A DNA stretch of 6,893 bases from DATLFA01 sp039934635 (lineage in GTDB: Bacteria > Actinomycetota > Acidimicrobiia > Acidimicrobiales > WLNW01): assembly GCA_039934635.1 (NCBI GenBank), contig JBDTLT010000276.1, forward strand, positions 1 to 6,893, given 5' to 3'. A program made the position numbers and the translations under genes. Below are positions 1 through 6,260 of this stretch, one piece after another; position 1 is the first letter of the stretch; each line of letters begins with the position of its first letter. The notes beneath the pieces are model-generated. The model was not told the origin of the DNA, did not search any database, and saw nothing but the letters and a program-made list of their open reading frames with translations.

Positions 1-2
1 CG

Positions 3-248
3 TTGATCGTGCGGGCCGAAAGAGTCGACGCGGGCGCGGTTCGCACCACCGATGACAATCGCCGTCAGTCGAATGCTTCTGATCGGTTGTTGAAGCAGCG
101 GTTGATCTTGTTCGCCGTGGTCGCCGCGTTGGGTGTAGGCCTCGTTCTCCGTCGCCGCCTGCGCGCCGCCTTCGCTCGGACTGGCCTGCGTCAGTCGTTG
201 TTGTGGTCCCCGCAGAGCGGTCGCGCTCCGCCTCTTTTCAGCCGTTGA
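3..248 (+). CDS. Doubtful small ORF with one membrane segment
   Basis: An 81-codon open frame begins with TTG at the window edge and ends in TGA at 246-248; it may extend upstream of the window. Roughly residues 34-49 form a hydrophobic stretch (LILFAVVAALGVGLVL) followed at once by RRR, which would suit one membrane helix with a positive cytoplasmic flank. About three quarters of the third codon positions are G or C, which fits coding DNA only weakly in a genome this GC-rich. The last 20 residues look like random translation, no ribosome binding site can be seen, and I recognise no family. It could be the tail of a small membrane protein that starts further left, or simply noncoding DNA upstream of the mrp operon. 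Confidence 0.2.
   Translation: MIVRAERVDAGAVRTTDDNRRQSNASDRLLKQRLILFAVVAALGVGLVLRRRLRAAFARTGLRQSLLWSPQSGRAPPLFSR
215..238 (+). terminator. Weak terminator-like hairpin
   Basis: GAGCG (215-219) and CGCTC (224-228) can pair around a 4-base loop, and TTTT follows at 235-238 after six bases. The stem is only 5 bp and the T-run is short and displaced, so it is a poor intrinsic terminator. If real, it would end transcription from the left before the mrp operon. It lies inside the doubtful open frame ending at 248. Confidence 0.15.
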
Positions 249-261
249 TCGTTTGATCCGA

Positions 262-279
262 GCCGGCATTGCTGCCGGC
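262..279 (+). repeat. GC-rich inverted repeat (hairpin)
   Basis: GCCGGCA (262-268) and TGCCGGC (273-279) are perfect inverted copies separated by TTGC, giving a 7-bp stem with a 4-base loop. No T-run follows, so it is not a classical intrinsic terminator. It could be a 5'-UTR structure of the mrp transcript, a U-tract-less terminator of an upstream transcript, or a binding site for a dimeric regulator. The repeat is seen directly; any role is inference. Confidence 0.5.
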
Positions 280-374
280 CAAGCTGGAGACGCACGCCGC
301 TTGCCGACGGGGTCCCGCACACTGCCCGGGCGGCATCGCAGTCGATCCCACCGCGACCGCGTAAGAATCATCGA

Positions 375-381
375 CGAGGAG
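375..381 (+). promoter_or_regulatory. Ribosome binding site before leader ATG 392
   Basis: CGAGGAG ends ten bases before ATG 392. It is one of the strongest Shine-Dalgarno matches upstream of mrpA, yet the ATG it serves is not in the mrpA frame. This is the main reason for noting the 16-codon leader frame. Confidence 0.4.
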
Positions 382-391
382 CACACCGACG

Positions 392-442
392 ATGAGAAGG
401 TCCGAGGGCGACCGCAGGGGCGAGGTGACAGATTGCTGGTGA
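392..442 (+). CDS. Possible 16-codon leader peptide upstream of mrpA
   Basis: ATG 392 opens a 16-codon frame (MRRSEGDRRGEVTDCW) that stops with TGA at 440-442. It is preceded by a good ribosome binding site (375-381), and its stop overlaps a GTG in the mrpA frame (439-441) as GTGA, the same stop/start geometry used at every other junction of the operon. It could act as a translated leader that delivers ribosomes to mrpA. Alternatives are chance, or a one-base sequencing or evolutionary shift that separated ATG 392 from mrpA, in which case it would be the real mrpA start. The peptide is highly charged and has no run of a single amino acid that would suggest attenuation. Confidence 0.25.
   Translation: MRRSEGDRRGEVTDCW
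422..428 (+). promoter_or_regulatory. Ribosome binding site favouring mrpA start at 433
   Basis: GAGGTGA begins at 422; its GAGG core lies seven bases before TTG 433 and thirteen before GTG 439. The spacing favours TTG 433. GTG 439 would fit better if mrpA is reached by reinitiation after the leader frame ending at 442. Confidence 0.4.
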
Positions 443-3231
443 TCCTTGCGGCGTTCGCCGTTGCGGGCCTGCTCTTGGTCGTGCTGGGTCGGCGGCTCGG
501 CCCGGCGGCGTTCCTCGTCGCCGCAATCGTGCCCGCCATCTCCGTGGTGTGGACGTGTGCACAACTCGGCGCTGTGAGCAACGGAGAGGTTCTGTCGGAG
601 CACACGTCGTGGGTGGGCGGCCTCGGCTTGTCCTTGGACTTCCGCCTTGACGCGATGGCCGCCACGATGACACTGATCGTTTCCGGGATCGGCGTGCTGA
701 CACTCGTCTACGCGTCGCGGTACTTCACCGCGGATACTCCTGATCTCGGACGCTTGGCCGGGCTGCTGGTGCTGTTCGCAGGCGCGATGGTGGGCGTCGT
801 GCAAGCTGATCATCTCCTTGTGCTGTACACGTGTTGGGAGATCACCTCGGTCACCTCCTATTTGCTGATAGGCAACCGCTACACGGATGCGAACGCACGC
901 GCCGCCGCGTTGCAGGCATTACTGATCACCGGAGCCGGTGGACTCGCGATGCTCGGGGGGTTCGTGCTGCTGGGCCACAGCGCCGGCACCTATCGCCTCA
1001 GTGAGCTGGCCGCCAAGGTCCCCACCTCCGGTCCGACGATCACCATTGCGCTGGTACTCGTGTTGCTCGGCGCATTCACCAAATCTGCGCAGTATCCATT
1101 CCACGCGTGGCTGCCTGCCGCAATGGCTGCGCCCACGCCGGTGAGTGCGTACCTGCACTCGGCCGCGATGGTCAAAGCGGGCGTCTATCTCGTCGCTCGC
1201 CTTTCACCCATCTTCGCGGGCGCAGCGGTTTGGCGACCGAGCGTGCTCGCGGTGGGGATCGTCACGATGGTAGTGGGCGGACTGCGCGCCCTTCGTCAAC
1301 AAGACCTGAAGCTGTTGCTCGCCTTCGGCACGGTCAGCCAACTCGGTTTCATGATGGTGTTGTTTGGCGCTGGTACTCCGGCGATGACAACCGCCGGATG
1401 GATCCTCCTCGTCGCGCACGCCATGTTCAAGGCGGCGTTGTTCATGGTGGTGGGGATCTTGGACCGCGCGACCGGTACCCGCGACCTCCGCTACCTGCCG
1501 GCGCTCGATCGTCGCTGGCGTTGGGTCGAGGTCGCCACCGTCATCAGCGTGGCCTCGATGGCGGGGCTGCCACTCGCGCTGGGATTCATCGCAAAGGAAG
1601 CCACCTACGAGGCGTTGATCGACCGTCCATTTGCCGGAAGTGCTTTTGTGGCCGCGGTCGTCGTGAGCGGATCGATGTTGACCGTGGCCTACGCCATACG
1701 GTTTTGGTGGGGCGCGTTCGTTGCTCCTCGACGCCGGGTGAAGACGCATCTGACCGCGGTCGCGACTCCGGCTCCCGGGCTGCTGTTCGTCGGCCCCGCG
1801 CTCTGTCTCGCGGCAGCAAGCATCGTGCTCGGCGTCGCGCTGGCGCTCGCCGATCGGCTCGGCACCGCCGCGGTGCGATCGCTCGATCCCTCTGCCGCCC
1901 CGGTGCACTTGGCACTCTGGCATGGGCTCAGCGCGCCGCTCGCGCTGTCGGCGATCACCGTGGCCGGCGGCCTCATCCTCGCGATCACCGACCGCAGCAT
2001 CCAACGCGTGCTGCTGGTCGGCAGCACACTGCCCAAAGGCGAAGCGGTGTACCTGTCCCTGCTCCGCGCGGTGGGCGCAACGTCTCGTCGCGTCACGGGG
2101 ATCGTGCAGAACGGGTCTCTGCCCATCTACTCGGGAGTGATCCTCGCGACCGCGGCGATTCTCCCGACCGCCACCATGCTGCAGAAATGGCACTGGCCTG
2201 GTTGGCCGAGCATCGGCGCGCTCGACGACGCACCCATCGCGGCGGCGCTCGTTGTATCAGCACTCGGGGCGGCAAGCATTCGTCGTCGGTTCTCCGCCGC
2301 GTTGTTTCTCGGCGCAACCGGGTACGCGATGGCGGGCTTGTTCGTGGTGTACGGGGCACCCGATCTCGCGCTCACGCAGGTCACGGTGGAGACGCTTTCC
2401 ACAGTCGTATTCGTGCTCGTGCTGCGTCGGCTCCCTGACCGCTTCGAACGCCAATCGAGTCTGCAACGCCGCGCGGTTCGTCTCGGGATCGCCGGCATCG
2501 TGGGCGTGTCAGTGTTCGTCTTCGCCATAGTCGCGGCGGCGAGTCGCACGGCGACGCCGGTGTCCGAAGAGATGATCAGCCGATCCGTACCCGACGGGCA
2601 CGGCCGCAACGTCGTGAATGTCATCCTGGTCGACTTCCGCGGCCTCGACACGCTCGGCGAGATCACGGTCCTCGCGGCCGCGTCGATCGGCGCCGTAGCG
2701 CTCGCCCGCGTAGGGCACCGCGCTGCGGCAGAACGCGGTGAACGCGACGCTCCTCGGCCCGCGGTAGATCACACCGCGTCCTCGTCGCACACTGTCGTCC
2801 CACGGATCGTCTTCGTCGACGTCTCGGTGCAGGTGATCTTCCACGTCGTGTTGATGGCCTCGTTGTGGCTGCTGTTCGCCGGTCACAATCAACCAGGCGG
2901 CGGCTTCGTCGGTGGCCTGCTGGCCGGCTCCGCGTTTGCGTTGCGCTACATCGCCGGCGGCATGGCAGAGGTGCGGCGCCACGCGCGCTTTCGGCCGTGG
3001 ACGGTTCTCGGCGCCGGCCTTCTCCTCGCCGCGGCAATGGCAGCCTTCCCGATCGTTCGCGGAGGTGCAGTGCTCGACGTGGCGTCCAAGTCGGTCACGC
3101 TGCCGGCATTCGGCACGATCGCGATGAGTACGGCCATCGTCTTCGACATCGGGGTGTATTTGACCGTGGTCGGCGTCGTCCTGATGGCGTTCGAAGCGTT
3201 CGGCGACGAGCGCGAGGAGGTGCGGGCATGA
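433..3231 (+). CDS. mrpA: Mrp cation/proton antiporter subunit A, MrpB fused
   Basis: This is the largest subunit of the Mrp Na+/H+ antiporter in the cytoplasmic membrane, homologous to the complex I antiporter-like subunits. Numbering from TTG 433 (932 residues), the NuoL-like core has the conserved Glu136 (CWEITS), Lys217 (FTKSAQYPFHAWLP), His242 and Lys248 (HSAAMVK), His329/Lys333 (HAMFKAALF) and Lys388-Glu389 (GFIAKE). The MrpA-specific C-terminal part follows, with APDLALTQVTVETL around 642-655 (Glu653) and GRNVVNVILVDFRGLDTLGEIT around 724-745 (Asp734, Glu743). From about residue 790 a complete MnhB/MrpB domain follows, recognisable by GHNQPGGGFVGGL near 817-829. The A-B fusion and the length match 'group 2' six-gene Mrp operons. 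The start is uncertain: TTG 433 has the better-spaced Shine-Dalgarno, GTG 439 overlaps the leader stop, and TTG 253 would add 60 unfitting residues. The stop overlaps mrpC by four bases. Confidence 0.93.
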   Translation: MLVILAAFAVAGLLLVVLGRRLGPAAFLVAAIVPAISVVWTCAQLGAVSNGEVLSEHTSWVGGLGLSLDFRLDAMAATMTLIVSGIGVLTLVYASRYFTADTPDLGRLAGLLVLFAGAMVGVVQADHLLVLYTCWEITSVTSYLLIGNRYTDANARAAALQALLITGAGGLAMLGGFVLLGHSAGTYRLSELAAKVPTSGPTITIALVLVLLGAFTKSAQYPFHAWLPAAMAAPTPVSAYLHSAAMVKAGVYLVARLSPIFAGAAVWRPSVLAVGIVTMVVGGLRALRQQDLKLLLAFGTVSQLGFMMVLFGAGTPAMTTAGWILLVAHAMFKAALFMVVGILDRATGTRDLRYLPALDRRWRWVEVATVISVASMAGLPLALGFIAKEATYEALIDRPFAGSAFVAAVVVSGSMLTVAYAIRFWWGAFVAPRRRVKTHLTAVATPAPGLLFVGPALCLAAASIVLGVALALADRLGTAAVRSLDPSAAPVHLALWHGLSAPLALSAITVAGGLILAITDRSIQRVLLVGSTLPKGEAVYLSLLRAVGATSRRVTGIVQNGSLPIYSGVILATAAILPTATMLQKWHWPGWPSIGALDDAPIAAALVVSALGAASIRRRFSAALFLGATGYAMAGLFVVYGAPDLALTQVTVETLSTVVFVLVLRRLPDRFERQSSLQRRAVRLGIAGIVGVSVFVFAIVAAASRTATPVSEEMISRSVPDGHGRNVVNVILVDFRGLDTLGEITVLAAASIGAVALARVGHRAAAERGERDAPRPAVDHTASSSHTVVPRIVFVDVSVQVIFHVVLMASLWLLFAGHNQPGGGFVGGLLAGSAFALRYIAGGMAEVRRHARFRPWTVLGAGLLLAAAMAAFPIVRGGAVLDVASKSVTLPAFGTIAMSTAIVFDIGVYLTVVGVVLMAFEAFGDEREEVRA
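3214..3220 (+). promoter_or_regulatory. Ribosome binding site of mrpC
   Basis: GAGGAGG lies inside the last mrpA codons, seven bases before ATG 3228. It is a near-perfect Shine-Dalgarno and fixes the mrpC start at the ATGA overlap, although the mrpC frame is open much further upstream. Confidence 0.75.
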
Positions 3232-3632
3232 CCGTCTTGTTGGCGGCGACGGCCGCGGCTCTGTTCGCGATTGGCACCTACCTCGTGCTGCAGCGCAAGC
3301 TCAGTCGCATCATCATCGGCATCGGGTTGATGACGCATGGTGCCAATGTGCTGCTGATCACTTCTGGTCGGCGGGGCGATGCACCGATCATCGGCGAAAG
3401 CAACTCCTTGAGTGACCCTCTCCCCCAGGCGCTCGCGCTCACTGCGATCGTGATCACCTTCGCAGTGACGACCTTGCTGTTGGCGTTGGCCTATCGCAGT
3501 TGGTTGTTGACGCACGACGACGAGGTGGAGGACGACGTCGGTGACCGAGCCGTTGCGCGCGGGTTGCCACTCGCCGAAGACGAGGAGAACACCCTCACCA
3601 CGAGTTCGACCTCGAGAGATTCAGCCCCATGA
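3228..3632 (+). CDS. mrpC: Mrp cation/proton antiporter subunit C
   Basis: This 134-residue membrane protein is the NuoK-like subunit of the Mrp complex. Three hydrophobic segments are visible at about 3-21, 26-46 and 68-90. Family hallmarks are GIGLMTHGAN (31-40) and SDPLPQALALTAIVITFA (62-79), the latter being the signature loop and third helix of MrpC. Residues from about 96 onward form a charged, acidic and Ser/Thr-rich cytoplasmic tail (THDDEVEDD, then AEDEE), somewhat longer than in the shortest MrpC proteins but of a kind seen in high-GC relatives. ATG 3228 overlaps the mrpA stop (ATGA) and has a strong ribosome binding site; the stop overlaps ATG 3629 of mrpD in the same way. It should sit between MrpA and MrpD in the assembled complex, by analogy with known Mrp structures. 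Confidence 0.93.
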   Translation: MTVLLAATAAALFAIGTYLVLQRKLSRIIIGIGLMTHGANVLLITSGRRGDAPIIGESNSLSDPLPQALALTAIVITFAVTTLLLALAYRSWLLTHDDEVEDDVGDRAVARGLPLAEDEENTLTTSSTSRDSAP

Positions 3633-5131
3633 GCTGGCTCGTACCCGTGCCCATCGTCTTGCCGTTGGTTGGTGCCGCACTATCGATTCTCGCCGGAAGG
3701 TCGCGGGTCGCGCAGCGCGTCATCAGCCTGGTCATCCTCACGACGGTCGTCGCGGCCTCGGTCGCGTTGATCATCGTCGTCGATCGCGACGGCACGATCG
3801 TCTCCAACGCCGGCGGCTGGGCCGCTCCTCTCGGTATCTCCCTCGTCGCCGACCGCTTCGCGGCGGTCATGCTGCTCGTGGCCTCGGCGATGCTCCTCGT
3901 CGTTCTCATATACGCGATCGGCGAGCCCGGCGCAGAACGCAACCACGTGGGTTTCCAATCCGTGTATCTGGTGCTGGCGGCCGGCGTCAATGCATCCTTT
4001 CTGACCGGGGATCTGTTCAACCTGTTCGTCGCCTTCGAGATGATGTTGACGGCCAGCTATGTGCTGCTCACTCTCGGCGGCGGACGCGAACAGGTGCGCG
4101 CGGGCATGACCTACGTCGTCATCAGTCTTCTCGCATCGACGTTGTTCGTGACCACGCTCGCATTGCTCTATTCCGCCACGGGCACCGTGAACATGGCCGA
4201 TCTGGCCGTTCGCATCGCCGACCTGCCACCCGGCGTGCGCAGTGCCTTTGCGGTCCTGTTGTTGGTCGTCTTCGGCATCAAGGCCGCGCTATTTCCGCTG
4301 TTCTTCTGGTTACCCGACAGCTACCCGACCGCGCCGTCGCCCATCACGGCGGTGTTCGCCGGGCTACTCACCAAGGTCGGGATCTACGCGATCATCCGCA
4401 CCCAGACACTGTTCTTTCCTGTCGATAGTCGACCCGCCACACTGCTTTTGATCATCGCGGGAGCCACGATGATCTTCGGAGTGCTCGGCGCCATCGCACA
4501 GAACGACGTCAAGCGAATCCTTTCGTTCACGATCGTGAGCCAGATCGGCTACATGGTCATGGGCCTCGGCTTCTTCACCGTCGCCGGCGTCGCCGCTGCC
4601 GTCTTCTCGATGATCCATCACATCGTGGTCAAGACGACACTGTTCCTCAGCGGCGGACTCATCGAGCGTGCGGGGGGCTCCAGCCGGCTCACGAGGGTTG
4701 GGGCAATGATGCGCGATGCGCCGGTACTTGCCGTGCTCTTCCTGCTTCCTGCCCTGAGCCTCGCCGGGATCCCACCGTTTTCCGGTTTCATCTCGAAGTT
4801 CGCGCTCGTGGATGCTGGCTTCGCGTCGCGGGAGTATGCAATCGTCGCGGTCGGCTTGGTGGTGAGCCTCCTCACGCTGCTGTCGATGATCCGTATTTGG
4901 GCCGGCGTCTTTTGGAATCCAGCCGAGGAACCGCAGGATCCCGTCGCGAGCGCACCGGCGGCCACGGGGCGGTTGGGTGGGCCGGTGTTCATGGTCGTCC
5001 CGACCGCATTTCTGGTTGCGTGCAGTATCGCGATCGCCGTCGCGGCCGGACCGATCTACGCTTTTTCCGAACGCACTGCCGCAGACCTGCTCGATCCCCG
5101 TGCCTATATCCAAGCGGTGAACGCGCGATGA
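3629..5131 (+). CDS. mrpD: Mrp cation/proton antiporter subunit D
   Basis: This 500-residue polytopic membrane protein is the second antiporter-like subunit, related to NuoM/NuoN, and is complete. The key Glu is at 137 (LFNLFVAFEMM), the same number as the essential Glu137 described for Bacillus MrpD. Lys218 (FGIKAALFPLFFWLPDSY) corresponds to the essential Lys219 there. Other conserved points are Lys249 (LLTKVGIY), VSQIGYMVMGLG (303-314), His330-His331 and Lys335 (HHIVVKTTLFLSGG), and AGIPPFSGFISK (379-390, Lys390). With this residue set the subunit should be able to carry protons or ions through the membrane. The start at ATG 3629 overlaps the mrpC stop (ATGA), with only a weak GAGAG upstream, so translation probably depends on coupling to mrpC. 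The stop overlaps mrpE. Confidence 0.95.
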   Translation: MSWLVPVPIVLPLVGAALSILAGRSRVAQRVISLVILTTVVAASVALIIVVDRDGTIVSNAGGWAAPLGISLVADRFAAVMLLVASAMLLVVLIYAIGEPGAERNHVGFQSVYLVLAAGVNASFLTGDLFNLFVAFEMMLTASYVLLTLGGGREQVRAGMTYVVISLLASTLFVTTLALLYSATGTVNMADLAVRIADLPPGVRSAFAVLLLVVFGIKAALFPLFFWLPDSYPTAPSPITAVFAGLLTKVGIYAIIRTQTLFFPVDSRPATLLLIIAGATMIFGVLGAIAQNDVKRILSFTIVSQIGYMVMGLGFFTVAGVAAAVFSMIHHIVVKTTLFLSGGLIERAGGSSRLTRVGAMMRDAPVLAVLFLLPALSLAGIPPFSGFISKFALVDAGFASREYAIVAVGLVVSLLTLLSMIRIWAGVFWNPAEEPQDPVASAPAATGRLGGPVFMVVPTAFLVACSIAIAVAAGPIYAFSERTAADLLDPRAYIQAVNAR

Positions 5132-5652
5132 GGTCCACCACGCGCATCGTGTGGCTCCTCGTCTTCTGGCTCCTCGCCTGGGGAGAGATCTCGGCAGCCA
5201 ACGTCGCCAGCGGGCTCCTGCTCGGCACTGCGTTACTCGTGGCGTTCCCGCCGAGGCGTCGACCGACACGAGCCCGCCGAGTGAGTGCTTTGGGCACCGC
5301 CCGATTGATCGTTTACGTGATCGGGCAACTGGTCACGTCCAACCTCGTCATGGCCAGAGAGATTCTCTCGCCCCATTCCCGTATTCGCAGCGGAGTGCTC
5401 GCATATCAGGTGCGTGACGCGTCTGATGAAGTGCTGACGCTGATCGCAAATATCATCGCGCTCACTCCTGGTGCCATGACCGTCGAGGCGTCACGCACGC
5501 CCGCGGTCATCTACGTGCACTTCCTGTTCTTGCACGACGTCGATGAGGCACGCCGAGGTATTGCCCGCCTCGAACGACTCGTTGTTGCCGCGCTCGGAGG
5601 CCCGTCCCCGATTCCAGTTGACGCTTCGACCAGCAAAGAAGGATCGACATGA
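5128..5652 (+). CDS. mrpE: Mrp cation/proton antiporter subunit E
   Basis: This 174-residue protein is an MNHE/MrpE-family subunit. A hydrophobic N-terminal hairpin (about 6-40) contains WLLAWGEISAANVASGLLLG, followed by an Arg-rich turn (PPRRRPTRARR) and another hydrophobic stretch (about 58-75, LIVYVIGQLVTSNLVMA). The conserved soluble part includes LIANIIALTPGAMTVE (105-120) and VIYVHFLFLHD (128-137), both typical of the family. MrpE has no clear transport residues and is thought to be needed for assembly or stability of the complex. The start at ATG 5128 overlaps the mrpD stop; upstream there is only a modest GGTGA (5116-5120). The C-terminal ~15 residues are polar and probably unstructured. 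The stop overlaps mrpF. Confidence 0.92.
   Translation: MRSTTRIVWLLVFWLLAWGEISAANVASGLLLGTALLVAFPPRRRPTRARRVSALGTARLIVYVIGQLVTSNLVMAREILSPHSRIRSGVLAYQVRDASDEVLTLIANIIALTPGAMTVEASRTPAVIYVHFLFLHDVDEARRGIARLERLVVAALGGPSPIPVDASTSKEGST
5635..5643 (+). promoter_or_regulatory. Ribosome binding site of mrpF
   Basis: AAAGAAGGA ends five bases before ATG 5649, inside the last codons of mrpE. Together with the ATGA overlap it fixes the mrpF start. Confidence 0.65.
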
Positions 5653-5900
5653 CCCAAGCCGCATTCGTGGTCCTCGCGCTCGCCGGCGCCTGTTTCGCCT
5701 ACCGGCTATCGAGAGGACCGTCTCTCGCCGACCGGGTGATTGGCCTCAATGGCTTCTTGCTCGTTGGGATGGGCGCGCTCGCCGTCCATGCCGCCCACAC
5801 CGGCATCGGTTCGTTTCTTCCCGCACTCGTCGCCCTCGCGTTGGTCGGTCCGATCAGCAACGGCATGATCGCCCGCTTCATCGAACGGCTGGGCGGATGA
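5649..5900 (+). CDS. mrpF: Mrp cation/proton antiporter subunit F
   Basis: This is an 83-residue, three-helix membrane protein of the MrpF/PhaF family, full length. Hydrophobic segments lie at about 3-18, 35-50 and 55-72. The family signature RGPSLADRVIGLN (22-34) is present, including Asp28, which corresponds to the conserved Asp that is functionally important in Bacillus MrpF. In Bacillus, MrpF has been linked with Na+ and bile salt efflux, but within this operon it is best viewed as a structural subunit of the complex. ATG 5649 overlaps the mrpE stop; TGA 5898-5900 overlaps ATG 5897 of mrpG. Confidence 0.93.
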   Translation: MTQAAFVVLALAGACFAYRLSRGPSLADRVIGLNGFLLVGMGALAVHAAHTGIGSFLPALVALALVGPISNGMIARFIERLGG

Positions 5901-6247
5901 TCGGCGAACTCCTTACGCTCATCGGATCGATACTGGTCTTGATCTCGGCCCTCGGCGTCGTCCGTTTTGCCGACCCGCTGGCTCGTATGCACGCCCTCGC
6001 GAAGGCCTCGACGCTCGGGTTGCTCCTCATCCTCGTGGGAGCTGCGATCAATCTCAGCGACATGAACGACATCACCTCGGTCGCGCTCGCCGGCATCCTG
6101 CACATCCTCACTTCGCCGCCCGCGTCGAACATGGTGAGCCGCGCGATCTACCTCGAGCGCGACGCGACCCACACCAACGACGTCATCGACGAAGGGGCCG
6201 TAACCCTCGCGCGATATCGGGCGGGCGGATCGGGTTCCTCTGCCTGA
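5897..6247 (+). CDS. mrpG: Mrp cation/proton antiporter subunit G
   Basis: This 116-residue, three-helix membrane protein belongs to the PhaG/MnhG/MrpG family and is the last gene of the operon. Recognisable are the first helix (about 3-22), VVRFADPLARMHALAKASTL (21-40), the second helix (about 40-52), and ILHILTSPPASNMVSRAIY (67-85), whose Pro pair (74-75) matches the conserved Pro region of the family. About 30 polar residues follow the last core motif (ERDATHTND to the end), a normal kind of C-terminal tail. ATG 5897 is chosen because it overlaps the mrpF stop and begins directly before the first helix; the frame is open further upstream within mrpE/mrpF but without family similarity. The gene ends 13 bases before the stop of the convergent dioxygenase gene, with no room for a terminator between them. 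Confidence 0.92.
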   Translation: MIGELLTLIGSILVLISALGVVRFADPLARMHALAKASTLGLLLILVGAAINLSDMNDITSVALAGILHILTSPPASNMVSRAIYLERDATHTNDVIDEGAVTLARYRAGGSGSSA

Positions 6248-6260
6248 TCGAAGCGATGGC

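Larger units (their letters stand above)
249..432 (+). other. Noncoding leader region upstream of mrpA
   Basis: This is the stretch between the doubtful upstream frame and the likely mrpA start. The mrpA frame is open through it (TTG at 253), but the translation is Arg/Gly/Ser-rich and unlike any MrpA N-terminus, which normally starts within a few residues of the first membrane helix. It holds a 7-bp hairpin at 262-279, a possible -10-like TAAGAAT at 362-368 with no matching -35 box, and two Shine-Dalgarno-like sequences (375-381 and 422-428). The operon promoter probably lies here or just upstream, but I cannot place it with confidence. Confidence 0.5.

Noticed and set aside
1..252. Direct repeat CGTTGATCGT at 1-10 and 243-252
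   Set aside because: There are only two 10-base copies. TTGATC is frequent throughout the window, and there are no flanking inverted repeats or mobile-element genes, so it is probably chance.
362..368. TAAGAAT as a -10 promoter box for the operon
   Set aside because: No convincing -35 box lies 16-18 bases upstream, and transcription would begin at about the leader ribosome binding site. It is not strong enough to list as a promoter.
253..432. N-terminal extension of MrpA from TTG 253
   Set aside because: The extra 60 residues are polar and Arg-rich and do not look like an MrpA N-terminus. There is no ribosome binding site before 253, and well-spaced alternatives exist at 433/439.
1204..2193. 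Long antisense open frame (329 codons) opposite mrpA
   Set aside because: It is rich in Arg, Gln, Glu and His with low-complexity runs, as expected of the complement of hydrophobic membrane-protein codons. No start signal or family was seen.
1107..2438. Long + strand open frame (443 codons) inside mrpA
   Set aside because: Its translation is Arg/His/Gly-rich with no recognisable domain, and it lies wholly inside the clearly coding mrpA frame. It is a shadow frame typical of GC-rich DNA.
4364..5269. Antisense open frame (301 codons) opposite mrpD/mrpE
   Set aside because: It has the same charged, low-complexity composition and spans a well-supported gene junction on the other strand.
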